From: Burkholderiaceae bacterium
GTDB lineage: Bacteria > Pseudomonadota > Gammaproteobacteria > Burkholderiales > Burkholderiaceae
DNA: 25,706 nucleotides
Assembly: GCA_022701845.1 (NCBI GenBank)
Contig: JAKONS010000042.1
Location: 1-25,706, forward strand
Direction of reading: 5' to 3'
Below the pieces are notes generated by a model. The model was not told the origin of the DNA, searched no databases, and saw only the letters and a list, made by a program, of their open reading frames with translations. Shown piece by piece: positions 1 through 8,438 of this stretch (the first letter of the stretch is position 1; each line of letters begins with the position of its first letter). Position numbers and translations under genes: made by a program.

Positions 1-2
1 GC

Positions 3-440
3 GGGGCGCTGCAGCGGATGCTGCCCGAGGCGCTCGCGCTGATGGAAATCAAGGCGCGCGGCATTCCATTTACCCATGTCGATCCACTGAGCGTCGAAAA
101 TGCCCCCGATCCGGAACGAGAGGCGAAAATGTGCCAGCTGATCACGCAAAAACTGAGAGGCGGCGATAAAGGCGTTTTCCTCGGCGGCCTGGCCCATGTA
201 TCGCCGATGAATGCCGCGCTGAGCCAGCTCGGCGGCATCAAGGCGCGCAGCCTGGTTGTCTTCGACGCCACGGCGGATGCGGCGGAATCGCTCTACGACC
301 TGAGTGTGCCGCGCTCGCTCGTCAGTTACCGCACCGCGACGGAGTTTCGCCAAAACCTGGAAATGCCGAACATGGGCACCACCGCCGCGACGACGCAGGT
401 GGTGCGCATGCCCTTCGAGGTCTATCCGTTCTGTTCCTGA
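3..440 (+). CDS. C-terminal part of an unrecognised protein (truncated by window edge)
   Basis: The reading frame is open to the left edge and ends in TGA at 438-440, so at least 145 residues of a longer protein are visible. An internal ATG at 18 could be a start, but the frame continues upstream and no ribosome site is visible before it. I recognise no family with confidence. The segment VFLGGLAHVSP (strand, Gly-Gly, Ala-His-Val) recalls the strand-plus-histidine core of TIKI/ChaN-like or host-directed effector proteins, but this is only a resemblance. Codons such as AAA, AGA, CGA, GTA, CCA and TTT are much commoner than in every other gene here, which suggests acquired DNA. It converges with the GAF gene across a 15-base gap and is probably unrelated to the transport operon. 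Confidence 0.6.
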   Translation, partial: GALQRMLPEALALMEIKARGIPFTHVDPLSVENAPDPEREAKMCQLITQKLRGGDKGVFLGGLAHVSPMNAALSQLGGIKARSLVVFDATADAAESLYDLSVPRSLVSYRTATEFRQNLEMPNMGTTAATTQVVRMPFEVYPFCS

Positions 441-455
441 GCGTTCGCAGACCGG

Positions 456-1010
456 TCAGACATGCTCCAGCTCCCCTTCGATGGAATCGAAGGGAAAAGC
501 CGCCCGGGCCGCCAGCACCGGCGCCACCAGCATCTGCGCCACCGTCCAGGCCAGGTCCCGATCGGCTGCGTCGTAGCGCCCGGCGGCGTCCAGCAGGTTG
601 AGGGTCGCCACCGTCTCTCCTTCGTGCTGCACCGGAATGTTCAACACGCTCTCGCACCCGATGCCCCACAGTTGCTCGTATTCCGAGAACGCGGTGCGGA
701 TGTCGTCACGCGTCGAGCCGACATAGATCTGCCCCTCCATCAGCACCCGCCGGCTCCACGGGCTGTCGGTCACCGCCTTGGCGCCGCCCACGGTGCTCAC
801 CTCCTGGTTGTTGCTGTAGATGCGCGCCAGCCGGCCGCGCGAGCGGTCGAACACCAGCGCGGTGAACAGCTTGTGGCCGAACAGCACCTGCATGGCGTTG
901 TCGACATCGGTCCAGAGGTCGCCGGCGCCCTCCTGGAGCTTGCGGCCCAGCCCGGTCAGGGCCTGGATCTGGGACGCGGTGACGGGGGATGGGGTGGTGT
1001 GGTCGTTCAC
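456..1010 (-). CDS. Small GAF-domain protein, last gene of the first ABC operon
   Basis: A 184-residue soluble protein that is essentially one GAF domain (about residues 20-170), with no signal peptide, kinase, HTH or GGDEF partner. The GAF features are the central strand run ALVFDRSRGRLARIYSNN, the WSRRVLMEG helix region and the closing SVLNIPV...GETVATLNLLD strands. A single Cys (119) sits in GIGCESVLNIP. It starts 13 bases after the stop of the livM-like gene and ends the operon, so it is probably co-transcribed with the transporter. GAF domains bind small molecules, so a role in sensing the imported solute or its product is plausible but inferred. It lacks the Cys pattern of free methionine-R-sulfoxide reductase, the best-known enzyme built from a lone GAF domain. 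Confidence 0.85.
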   Translation of the reverse strand: MNDHTTPSPVTASQIQALTGLGRKLQEGAGDLWTDVDNAMQVLFGHKLFTALVFDRSRGRLARIYSNNQEVSTVGGAKAVTDSPWSRRVLMEGQIYVGSTRDDIRTAFSEYEQLWGIGCESVLNIPVQHEGETVATLNLLDAAGRYDAADRDLAWTVAQMLVAPVLAARAAFPFDSIEGELEHV

Positions 1011-1023
1011 AGGGAAAACTCCT

Positions 1024-1926
1024 TCAGACAGGCTTGGGCGCCTTGGGTAATTTCTCGGGCAGCAGCCCGTTGGGCTTGCGCAGCAGCACCAGCAGCAGGG
1101 CCGCGCCGACCAGCATCTCGCGCACCGCCGCCAGCTGCACCGGCTCCAGGCCGGGGATCACGTCGGCGATGAAGCGGGTCGATTCCAGGTACAGCACCAC
1201 CGCATAGGCGCCCAGCACGCCGCCGCTGGTGCGCCCCACCCCGCCGGCGGTGACCGCCAGGAAGATGTAGATGGTGATCAGCGGCTGGAAATGGTCGGGC
1301 GACACATACGACTGGAAATGCGCATACAGCGCACCGGCCAGCGCCGCGATGCCGGCGGCCACCGAGAATGCCTCCAGCTTGAAGCGCAGCACCGGCTTGC
1401 CGGCGAAACGGGTGAGCTCCTGGTCCTCGCGGATCGCCTTCAGCGCCCGGCCGTAGGGCGAGCGGTCGAGGCGGCGCAGGGCCAGCCACACCAGCGCCAC
1501 CACCAGCGTCACCAGCGCCAGGTAGAAGACCGGAAAGCCCTGCTGGCCCAGCACCGACTTCATCGGCGCCTTGATGCCGGAGATGCCGTCGGCGCCGTTG
1601 GTGAGCCAGCGTTCGTTCAGCGCCACCAGCCGCACCACCTCGGCGAAACCCAGGGTGACGATGGCCAGGTAGTCGTCGCGCAGCCGCAGGGTGGCGAAGG
1701 TGATGACCAGCCCGGCGACCACGCCGCAGACGATGGCGATCGCCCAGCCCGCCGCCACCGGCGCGCCGGCCCCGGTGGCGATGGCCGAACCGTAGGCACC
1801 CACCGCGAAGAAGCCGGCCAGCCCCAGGTTGACCATGCCGGCGCTGCCCCAGGCCAGGTTCAGGCCCATCGCCAGCAGCGCGTAGATGCCGCCGATGGTG
1901 AGGGTGAAAAGAATGTACGAGGTCAT
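1024..1926 (-). CDS. livM: Liv-type ABC transporter permease, LivM family (system 1)
   Basis: An inner-membrane permease of the branched-chain amino acid/HAAT family, 300 residues, with about eight to ten hydrophobic segments. LivM hallmarks are LNLAWGSAGMVNLGLAGFFAVGAY near residues 22-45, the RLRDDYLAIVTLGFAEVVRL motif, and the cytoplasmic coupling loop SPYGRALKAIREDQELTRFAGK that contacts the ATPases. Its ATG directly abuts the TAG stop of the upstream livH-like gene with no intervening base, which indicates translational coupling. It would pair with the LivH-type subunit in a heterodimeric channel. The family also transports amides, urea and aromatic or heterocyclic acids, so leucine specificity should not be assumed. 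Confidence 0.93.
   Translation of the reverse strand: MTSYILFTLTIGGIYALLAMGLNLAWGSAGMVNLGLAGFFAVGAYGSAIATGAGAPVAAGWAIAIVCGVVAGLVITFATLRLRDDYLAIVTLGFAEVVRLVALNERWLTNGADGISGIKAPMKSVLGQQGFPVFYLALVTLVVALVWLALRRLDRSPYGRALKAIREDQELTRFAGKPVLRFKLEAFSVAAGIAALAGALYAHFQSYVSPDHFQPLITIYIFLAVTAGGVGRTSGGVLGAYAVVLYLESTRFIADVIPGLEPVQLAAVREMLVGAALLLVLLRKPNGLLPEKLPKAPKPV
1652..1689. repeat. 38-base exact repeat shared by the two livM genes (copy 1)
   Basis: Positions 1652-1689 are identical to 9809-9846, in the same orientation. The stretch encodes the conserved LRLRDDYLAIVT segment in both permeases. The rest of the two genes is clearly diverged, so this is conserved coding or local gene conversion, not a mobile repeat. 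Confidence 0.9.
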
Positions 1927-2796
1927 CTATACCGCCCTCTCGCCCAGCAGACCGCGCGGCCGGAAGCTCAGCATCAGCAAAATCGCGAAGAAGGCCACGC
2001 CGCCCCGGTAGGTGGCCGGGATGAACAGCAGCGCCACCTCCTGCGCCACCGCCAGCACCAGCGCACCCACCACCGCACCGGGAATCGAGCCCAGCCCGCC
2101 CAGCACCGCCGCGGCGAACACCGTCAGCAGCACCCGCGCGCCCATCAGCGGATCGATCGAGGTGTCGAGCCCCAGCAGCACCCCGCCGACGCCGGCCAGC
2201 GCCGCGGCCAGGAACACGGTGACCGCCGAGATGCGCTTCGGGTCGATCCCCTTCAGGCGCGCCAGATCGGGGTTGTCGGCCACCGCCCGCATGCCGCGGC
2301 CGAAGCGGGTGTAGCGCAGGAAGCAGAACATCGCCGCGGTCACCAGCAGCGCCAGCCCCAGGTTCTGCAGCTGCTGGCCGCCGATGCGCAGCCCGGCCAC
2401 CCGGAAGTCCGGATAGATCGGCAGCTCGAACGCCTGCAGGTCGTTGCCGAAGGTGAAGCGCACCGCGTTCTCCAGCACCAGGTTGAGCGCGATCGAGCCG
2501 ATGGCCGCGGTGAGGGCGCCGGCCGGGCGCAGCGGGCCGATCACCCCCTGCTCGGCCACCACGCCCACCAGGCCCGATACCAGCGCGGCCAGCACCAGCA
2601 CCACGGCCACCGCCAGGCCGAAATGGCCGCGAAAGAAATACGCCGCGAACGCGCCGATCGTCATGTAGCCGGCGATGGCGAAGCTGGGATAGCGCAGCAC
2701 GGCGAAGATCGTCGTGAAGCCGATGGCCGGCAGCGCGATCAGCGCGCCGGTCATCAGCCCGCTCACCACGGCCTGGAAGATGGCGGTCAGCAGCAT
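1927..2796 (-). CDS. livH: Liv-type ABC transporter permease, LivH family (system 1)
   Basis: A 289-residue polytopic membrane protein of the LivH branch. It opens MLLTAIFQAVVSGLMTGALIALPAIG, typical of the family, and continues with YPSFAIAGYMTIGAF. The coupling loop GRGMRAVADNPDLARLKGI is near residue 195, and AAAVLGGLGSIPGAVVGALVLAVAQ lies towards the C-terminus. It follows the solute-receptor gene after 13 bases and its TAG stop touches the livM ATG. With livM it should form the translocation pore of the first transporter. The family call is firm; the substrate is inferred only from context. Confidence 0.93.
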   Translation of the reverse strand: MLLTAIFQAVVSGLMTGALIALPAIGFTTIFAVLRYPSFAIAGYMTIGAFAAYFFRGHFGLAVAVVLVLAALVSGLVGVVAEQGVIGPLRPAGALTAAIGSIALNLVLENAVRFTFGNDLQAFELPIYPDFRVAGLRIGGQQLQNLGLALLVTAAMFCFLRYTRFGRGMRAVADNPDLARLKGIDPKRISAVTVFLAAALAGVGGVLLGLDTSIDPLMGARVLLTVFAAAVLGGLGSIPGAVVGALVLAVAQEVALLFIPATYRGGVAFFAILLMLSFRPRGLLGERAV

Positions 2797-2809
2797 GCGG
2801 TGCCTCGCC

Positions 2810-4033
2810 TCAGGCGATCTTCAGCAGCGCCAGCTTGCCGGCCTTGACCTGCTCGTAGCGGAACTTGCAGTCGACGATGTCGCCGATGTCGGTGAAGTCG
2901 CACGGGCCGCTGGCGCCGTCGTAGTCGACCTTCTTCTTGGCGGCGATCAGCTTCAGGCCGTCGAGCGCGTTGTCGACCTTGGTGGCGCCGGCGCCCTGCT
3001 GGCTCACGCTGCGCACCGTGTTCTTCAGCAGCGTGCCGTTGAGCTCGCCGGTGCCGGCGGCCAGGGCCAGCACCACCAGGTTGATCTGGTCGTACATCTG
3101 CGCGGTGTAGGGGTCGGGGTTGCTGGCGCCGGCCAGCTTGGCCACCTTGGCATAGGCCTGCGAGCCCTCCGCCGGCGAGGGCGAGATCGTGTAGGAACCC
3201 TCGACGATGTCGGCCGGCACGCTCTCGATCAGCTTCTGGTTGATGGCATAGCCGAAGCCGATCTTCTGGCCCTTGTAGCCGGCGCGGTACAGGTCCTTCA
3301 GCATCACCGTGGTGTCGGGCGTATAGCCGCCGAAGATGATCGCGTCGGGTGCGAAGCGCAGCACCTCGTCCACTTCCGAGCGGTAGGAGGGCATCTTGTC
3401 GTCGTAGATCAGCGAGGCGGCCTTGCCGCCGGCGGCCATCACCGCCTTGTTGATGCCGTCGAACTGGGTGCCGACGAAGGGCGTGCGCGGCGACACGAAG
3501 GACACCTTCTTGGCGCCGTTGGCCATGGCGAAGGCGCCGAACTTGGCACCCTGCAGCGTGGTGTTGGGGCCGGTGCGGATCAGGAAACCCTTGTGCGGCA
3601 GCAGCGTGATCGAATCCGCGCCCGAGGTGGTGGTGAGGAAGGTGCCGGATTCCCAGCAGATCGGCGCCACCGCGGTGGTCACCGCCGAGGCCCAGGTGCC
3701 CATCACCGCGATCACCTTGTCGACGTCGATCAGCTTGCGCGCCGCGCGCACCGCGGCTTCGGCGTTGGTCTGGTCGTCCTCGATGAAGAGCTCGATCTTG
3801 CGGCCGTTGACGCCGCCGGCGGCATTCACCTCCTCGATCGCGCCCTTGGCCACCTTGGCCATCATGGTGCCGTAGGGGCCGCCGGAACCGGTCAGCGGCA
3901 GCAATGCACCCAGGCGGATCGGGCCGGTGCCCTGCGCCAGCGCGGAGCGGTCGAACATCAGGCCGGCCGCGGCCAGGGCCGAGAACTGGACGGCGGCGCG
4001 GCGGCCGATGCGGAAAGAATTCGCTGGTTTCAT
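2810..4033 (-). CDS. Periplasmic solute-binding protein of ABC system 1 (Leu/Ile/Val-binding fold)
   Basis: A 407-residue receptor of the type 1 periplasmic-binding family (Peripla_BP_6). The start MKPANSFRIGRR at 4033 gives a signal peptide with a twin arginine at residues 11-12, a hydrophobic core and a cleavage-like ALA near residue 33; Tat export is possible but the motif is not canonical. The frame stays open about 160 bases further upstream, but that extension is low-complexity and unlike a protein start. Family marks are PIRLGALLPLTGSGGPYG at the mature N-terminus, EVNAAGGVNGRKIELFIEDD, and VIAVMGTWASAVTTAVAPICWE. The gene lies between livF (67 bases upstream) and livH (13 bases downstream). 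That 67-base leader is pyrimidine-rich on the coding strand. Specificity cannot be read from sequence. Confidence 0.9.
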   Translation of the reverse strand: MKPANSFRIGRRAAVQFSALAAAGLMFDRSALAQGTGPIRLGALLPLTGSGGPYGTMMAKVAKGAIEEVNAAGGVNGRKIELFIEDDQTNAEAAVRAARKLIDVDKVIAVMGTWASAVTTAVAPICWESGTFLTTTSGADSITLLPHKGFLIRTGPNTTLQGAKFGAFAMANGAKKVSFVSPRTPFVGTQFDGINKAVMAAGGKAASLIYDDKMPSYRSEVDEVLRFAPDAIIFGGYTPDTTVMLKDLYRAGYKGQKIGFGYAINQKLIESVPADIVEGSYTISPSPAEGSQAYAKVAKLAGASNPDPYTAQMYDQINLVVLALAAGTGELNGTLLKNTVRSVSQQGAGATKVDNALDGLKLIAAKKKVDYDGASGPCDFTDIGDIVDCKFRYEQVKAGKLALLKIA

Positions 4034-4100
4034 GGGTGCCTCTGGCGGGTCGGAAAAAGGGTTGGAAGAACGGAGGAAAAGGAAGAACGCGGGCGCTGTC

Positions 4101-4804
<704 letters not shown>

Positions 4805-4808
<4 letters not shown>

Positions 4809-5566
4809 TTGCGCCTCCCGAGATAAGCCTCTTGCACCCGCGGGTCCGCCACCACGTCGTCGAAACGGCCGGCGGTCAGCGTCTGGCCGTCTGCCATCAC
4901 GATCACCGGGTCGCAGAGATGTTTGATGAGCGCCATGTCGTGCTCGATCAGGCAGATGGTCATGCCGGCCTGGTTGAGCGCCAGCAGGTGCTCGGCGATC
5001 TGGCCGGTGAGCGTCGGGTTGACGCCGGCCATCGGCTCGTCGAGCAGGATCATGCGGGGCTCGGCCATCAGCGCGCGGCCGATCTCCACCAGCTTCTTCT
5101 GCCCGCCCGACAGCGCGGTGACCGGGTTGTCGACCACCGCGTCGAGCCGCAGGCGGCGTGCCACCGACCAGGCCTTCTCGGCCAGCTCGGCCTCGCGCCG
5201 CCGCCCGGCCGCGGATCCGGTGAGCGCTGCCCACAGGCCTTCGGCCGGCTGCTCGCGGCCGTACAGCATCAGGTGCTGGAACACGCTCAGGCGGGGAAAG
5301 CCGCGCGCCAGCTGGAAGGTGCGCACCAGGCCCAGGCCGACGATCTTCTCCGGCGGCAGGCCGGCGATGTCGCGGCCCTCGAAGACGACGCGGCCGGCAT
5401 CCGGCCGGTACAGGCCGGAGACGATGTTGAACAGCGTCGACTTGCCCGCGCCGTTGGGCCCGATCAGCCCGGTGATGGTGCCGGCGGCCACGGAAAGATC
5501 GACGCCCTTGAGCGCGGCGACTCCGTAGAAACTCCTGGCGATCTGCTCGACCTGCAACATGTTCAT
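4805..5566 (-). CDS. livG: Liv-type ABC transporter ATP-binding protein, LivG family (system 1)
   Basis: First gene of the first transport operon, 253 residues from the ATG at 5566. The Walker A GPNGAGKST is at about 36-44, the LivG-type RTFQLARGFPRLSV follows, the signature LSGGQKKLVEIGRALM is near 152, the Walker B/D-loop is ILLDEPMAGVNP, and the H-loop is LIEHDM. An in-frame TTG at 5587 would add seven residues, but it falls inside the likely -10 element and operator, so the ATG at 5566 (or 5560) with AAGG just upstream is preferred. It reads divergently from the GntR gene across an 83-base gap, a common arrangement for a regulator and its target. Confidence 0.92.
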
Positions 5567-5578
5567 CCAGCCTTGTGA

Positions 5579-5590
5579 TGGATCCAATAT
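5579..5590. promoter_or_regulatory. Candidate GntR operator, copy 1
   Basis: The word TGGATCCAATAT contains the 8-bp palindrome TGGATCCA. The identical 12-mer occurs at 17800-17811, upstream of the second operon, and I saw it nowhere else in the window. It lies between the divergent livG and gntR genes and overlaps the -10-like element of the livG promoter. GntR/FCD regulators usually bind short palindromes next to their own gene, so this is a reasonable operator. Which protein binds is inferred. Confidence 0.55.
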
Positions 5591-5615
5591 CCGTGTTTTG
5601 CTGACTTTTTGTCAA
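5586..5615 (-). promoter_or_regulatory. Sigma-70-type promoter for the livG operon
   Basis: On the minus strand a perfect -35 box TTGACA (5615-5610) is followed, after 18 bases, by GATATT (5591-5586), a 4/6 match to the -10 consensus. Transcription would begin near 5579, about 12 bases before the ATG at 5566. The -10 shares bases with the candidate operator, so a bound repressor would occlude polymerase. A short inverted repeat TGAC-TTTTT-GTCA (5602-5614) overlaps the -35 and could be a second protein site. No clear promoter for gntR on the plus strand was identified. Confidence 0.5.
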
Positions 5616-5649
5616 CCGGGAAAGCAGATGCACCGCCCCTTGGGACAAA

Positions 5650-6420
5650 ATGGACACCCGTTCCGAGAGCCCCGCCGTGCCCACCCCAACGCCTCGACCG
5701 CCCCGCAAGACCCCAGCAAGAAACGAGCCGAAAGCCGTGCGCGCCCCGCAGGCCTCGGTGGCCGGCACGCTGGTGCGCAAGACCGCGGTGCAGCTGGTGG
5801 CCGACGAGGTGCGCTCGCGCATCCTGGCCGGCACCCTGCAGCCCGGCTCGGTGCTGCGCCAGGAGGCCCTGGCCGACGAGCTCGGCGTCAGCCGCATTCC
5901 CCTGCGCGAGGCGATCCGGCTGCTGAGCTCCGAGGGCCTGGTGCATCTGGTGCCCCACAAGGGCGCCTATGTGGCCGCGCTGTCGAGCGACGAGGCGCTC
6001 GAGTTCTTCCAGCTGCGCCTGAAGCTCGAGCCCTGGCTGGCCGAGATCGCCGCCGCCAGCATCGGCGAGCCCGAGCTCAAGCAGGCCGAGCGCATCGTGC
6101 GCCAGATGGACCGCTGCGGCGTCGAGGCCTGGGGCCGGCTCAACTGGGAATTCCACGAGCTGCTCTACCGCGCCGCCGACCGGCCGATCACCCTCGACAT
6201 CGTGCGCTCGATCCACGAGAAGTCCGAGCGCTATTTCCGCTTCCACGTGCTGAGCCCGTCGATCCGCGAGGAGTCGCACCGCGAGCACATGGAACTGATC
6301 GCGCTGTGCCGCGCCCGCCAGGGCCGGGCGGTGCACAAGGCGCTGCAGACCCATATCGACGTGGCCTCCGAGCAGATCGTGGCGATCGTCAGCCGCATGC
6401 TCGACGAGAAGAACGGCTGA
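5650..6420 (+). CDS. GntR-family transcriptional regulator, FCD (FadR/VanR-like) subfamily
   Basis: A 256-residue regulator. After a Pro/Arg-rich N-terminal stretch of about 45 residues comes the winged helix (VADEVRSRILAGTLQPGSVL, then LADELGVSRIPLREAIRLLSSEGLV, then a wing with HLVPHKGAYVA). The C-terminal FCD ligand domain has the metal-ligand pattern NxxxH in LNWEFHELL, H in EESHREHMEL and H in LQTHIDVA. FCD domains of this type bind a divalent metal and a carboxylate ligand. The start at 5650 has only a weak upstream TTGGGA. It is divergent from livG and converges on the amidohydrolase gene, so it sits between the two minus-strand operons and probably controls both. The likely effector is the imported substrate or a pathway intermediate (inference). 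Confidence 0.93.
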   Translation: MDTRSESPAVPTPTPRPPRKTPARNEPKAVRAPQASVAGTLVRKTAVQLVADEVRSRILAGTLQPGSVLRQEALADELGVSRIPLREAIRLLSSEGLVHLVPHKGAYVAALSSDEALEFFQLRLKLEPWLAEIAAASIGEPELKQAERIVRQMDRCGVEAWGRLNWEFHELLYRAADRPITLDIVRSIHEKSERYFRFHVLSPSIREESHREHMELIALCRARQGRAVHKALQTHIDVASEQIVAIVSRMLDEKNG

Positions 6421-6461
6421 TCCGGCCGCCACCCCGGCCGCCTCGGCCGCCGTCCCGCCGC

Positions 6462-7682
6462 TCAGGACACCCAGGCGCCCGCCTTCATCACCCGGCGGAT
6501 GCCGCTGCGCTGGCGGGTGAGCACCGCGATGTCGGCCAGCGGGTCGCCCTCGACCACCAGCAGATCGGCGAAGGCGCCGGCCTGCAGCACGCCCAGCTTG
6601 TCCTTCATGCCGACGATGTCAGCGCCGATGACGGTCGCCTGGCACAGCGTCTCGTAGGCGCCCAGGATGCCGGCGCGCAGCGACAGCTCGTCGGCCTGGA
6701 ACTCGTGCATGTCGCCCAGCAGGTCGGTGCCCAGGCCCATCTTCACCCCGTGGCGCTGCAGCAGCTTCAGCGCCTCCAGGCCCTGGGTGCGCACCGCCTC
6801 GTTCTTCACCAGCGAATCGGCCGGAATGCCGTTGGCCGCACCGACCCGGCCCATGGCGTCGTAGGTGACCAGCGTCGGCACCGCGAAGGCGCCGTGGCGG
6901 GCCATGGCTTCGGCCGCCGCGTCGTCGACCAGGTTGCCGTGCTCGATGGTGCGCACGCCCAGCTCCACCACCCGCTTGATCGCCTTGGGCGTGTAGGCAT
7001 GGGCCATCACATAGGTCTGGTGGTTGGCGGCTTCCTCGACGATGGCGCGCACCTCGTCGATCGAGAACTGCATGTGGCCGATCGGGTCGGTGGGCGAGGC
7101 CACGCCGCCCGAGGCCATGATCTTGATCTGGCTGGCACCGGCGCGCATCTCCTCGCGCACCGCCTTGCGGCAGGCGTCCACCCCGTCGACGATGCGGCCG
7201 ATGGCGCCCATGTTGCGGTTGCAGCCGCAGGGATCGGGATCGGTGGCGTCGAAGCGCTCGCGGAAGTCGCCGTGGCCGCCGGTCTGCGACAGCGCCTTGC
7301 CGGCCACGAACAGGCGCGGGCCGGCGATGGTGCCGTCCTCGACCGCGCGGGCCATGGCGTAGTCGGCGCCGCCGGCGTCGCGCACCGTGGTGAAGCCGCG
7401 CTGCAGCATGCCGCGCAGGATCGGCACCGCGCGCAGGATGGCGAAGGTGTTGGGCAGCCGGCCGTTCAGGCCCAGGTGCGCCACCGAGGCGATGGTGTGC
7501 ACATGGCAGTCGACCATGCCGGGCATCAGCGTCTTGCCTGCCAGGTCGATCACCTCGGCGCCGGGGATGTCGAGCGGGCCGGCGGCCACCTGCTGGATGA
7601 GGTCGCCGTCGACCACCACGGTGAAGCGTTCGTCGGTGGTGTGGGCGTGGTCGCGCAGTACGGCGTTCTTGAAGACGATCAT
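6462..7682 (-). CDS. Metal-dependent amidohydrolase, COG1228 (prolidase-like)
   Basis: A 406-residue cytoplasmic amidohydrolase (TIM barrel with a small N-terminal composite domain). The binuclear-metal set is complete: HVH at residues 60/62 after LMPGMVDC, the bridging Lys 187 in QIKIMASGG, His 228 in MAHAYT, His 248 in IEHGN and Asp 320 in GLGTD. The C-terminal GVLQAGAFADLLVVEGDPL closes the beta-sandwich. COG1228 includes imidazolonepropionase-like enzymes and zinc prolidases that cut Xaa-Pro dipeptides or N-acyl-proline. Given the neighbouring proline/hydroxyproline enzymes, an Xaa-Pro/Hyp dipeptidase is the best guess. It is last in the second operon, 42 bases after livF, with GGAG eight bases before the ATG. 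Other amide or cyclic-imide substrates cannot be excluded. Confidence 0.85.
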   Translation of the reverse strand: MIVFKNAVLRDHAHTTDERFTVVVDGDLIQQVAAGPLDIPGAEVIDLAGKTLMPGMVDCHVHTIASVAHLGLNGRLPNTFAILRAVPILRGMLQRGFTTVRDAGGADYAMARAVEDGTIAGPRLFVAGKALSQTGGHGDFRERFDATDPDPCGCNRNMGAIGRIVDGVDACRKAVREEMRAGASQIKIMASGGVASPTDPIGHMQFSIDEVRAIVEEAANHQTYVMAHAYTPKAIKRVVELGVRTIEHGNLVDDAAAEAMARHGAFAVPTLVTYDAMGRVGAANGIPADSLVKNEAVRTQGLEALKLLQRHGVKMGLGTDLLGDMHEFQADELSLRAGILGAYETLCQATVIGADIVGMKDKLGVLQAGAFADLLVVEGDPLADIAVLTRQRSGIRRVMKAGAWVS

Positions 7683-7724
7683 GGGGTTCTCCGGAAAGGA
7701 TGAGGTGTCGGTGCGCGGCGGTGC

Positions 7725-8438
7725 TTATTCGCTGTGCTTGCCGAGGAAGAGATCGGCCGCGCGCGGGTCGTCGAGCAGGTCGGCGGCGCGCCCCTGCATC
7801 GCCACCCGGCCCTGGTCGACGATGTAGCCGCGCTGGCTGATCAGCAGCGCCTGGCGCGCCCGCTGCTCCACCATCAGCACGGTGGTGCCGGCAGCCGGCA
7901 GGCGCTGCACGTAGTCGAGGATTTCATTGACCCGCGCCGGCGACAGCGCCGCGGTGGGCTCGTCGAGCAGCAGCGTGGTCGGCTCGCGCATCAGGGCGCG
8001 GGCGAAGGCCAGCTGCTGGCGCTCGCCGCCCGACAGCGACCCGGCGGCGCGCCGCCGGTAGCCGGCCAGCGCCGGGAACAGCGCATACATCGCGTCGGCC
8101 CGCTGGCGCGGCTGCTTCACGCCCTGCACCACCAGCAGGTTCTCGTGCACCGACAGCGAGCCGAACACGTTGGCCACCTGCGGCACATAGCCGATGCCCT
8201 GCGCCAGCCGGTCCTGCACCGACAGCGGCCCCAGGTCGACACCGCCCAGCAGCACGCTGCCGGCAGACCGCGGCAGCAGGCCCATCAAGGCCTTGATGAC
8301 GGTCGACTTGCCGGCGCCGTTGGTGCCGGCGATGGTGACGATCTCGCCCGGCATCACCTCCAGCGAGATGCCGCGCAGGATGTCGACCTCGCTGTAGCCG
8401 CCCACCAGATCGGTCACTTTCAGCAGCGGCGCGGTCAT
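7725..8438 (-). CDS. livF: Liv-type ABC transporter ATP-binding protein, LivF family (system 2)
   Basis: A 237-residue ATPase. The Walker A reads GTNGAGKST (38-46), with Thr where the first system and most relatives have Pro. The Q-loop region is GYVPQVANVFGSLSVHENL, the signature LSGGERQQLAFARALM, the Walker B LLLDEPTAALSP, and the switch His is replaced: the usual VEQH reads MVEQRARQAL, with Arg in the His position. Loss of the switch His would weaken this site's catalysis, so it is worth checking. The start codon overlaps the livG stop (ATGA). It pairs with the LivG-type subunit of system 2. Confidence 0.92.
   Translation of the reverse strand: MTAPLLKVTDLVGGYSEVDILRGISLEVMPGEIVTIAGTNGAGKSTVIKALMGLLPRSAGSVLLGGVDLGPLSVQDRLAQGIGYVPQVANVFGSLSVHENLLVVQGVKQPRQRADAMYALFPALAGYRRRAAGSLSGGERQQLAFARALMREPTTLLLDEPTAALSPARVNEILDYVQRLPAAGTTVLMVEQRARQALLISQRGYIVDQGRVAMQGRAADLLDDPRAADLFLGKHSE

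Noticed and set aside
456..1010. GAF protein as free methionine-R-sulfoxide reductase
   Set aside because: That enzyme needs a characteristic set of cysteines; only one Cys (119) is present.
6421..6461. Terminator between gntR and the amidohydrolase gene
   Set aside because: Three CGGCCG words (6423, 6435, 6444) could pair, but there is no T-tract on either strand and the stems are mutually exclusive.
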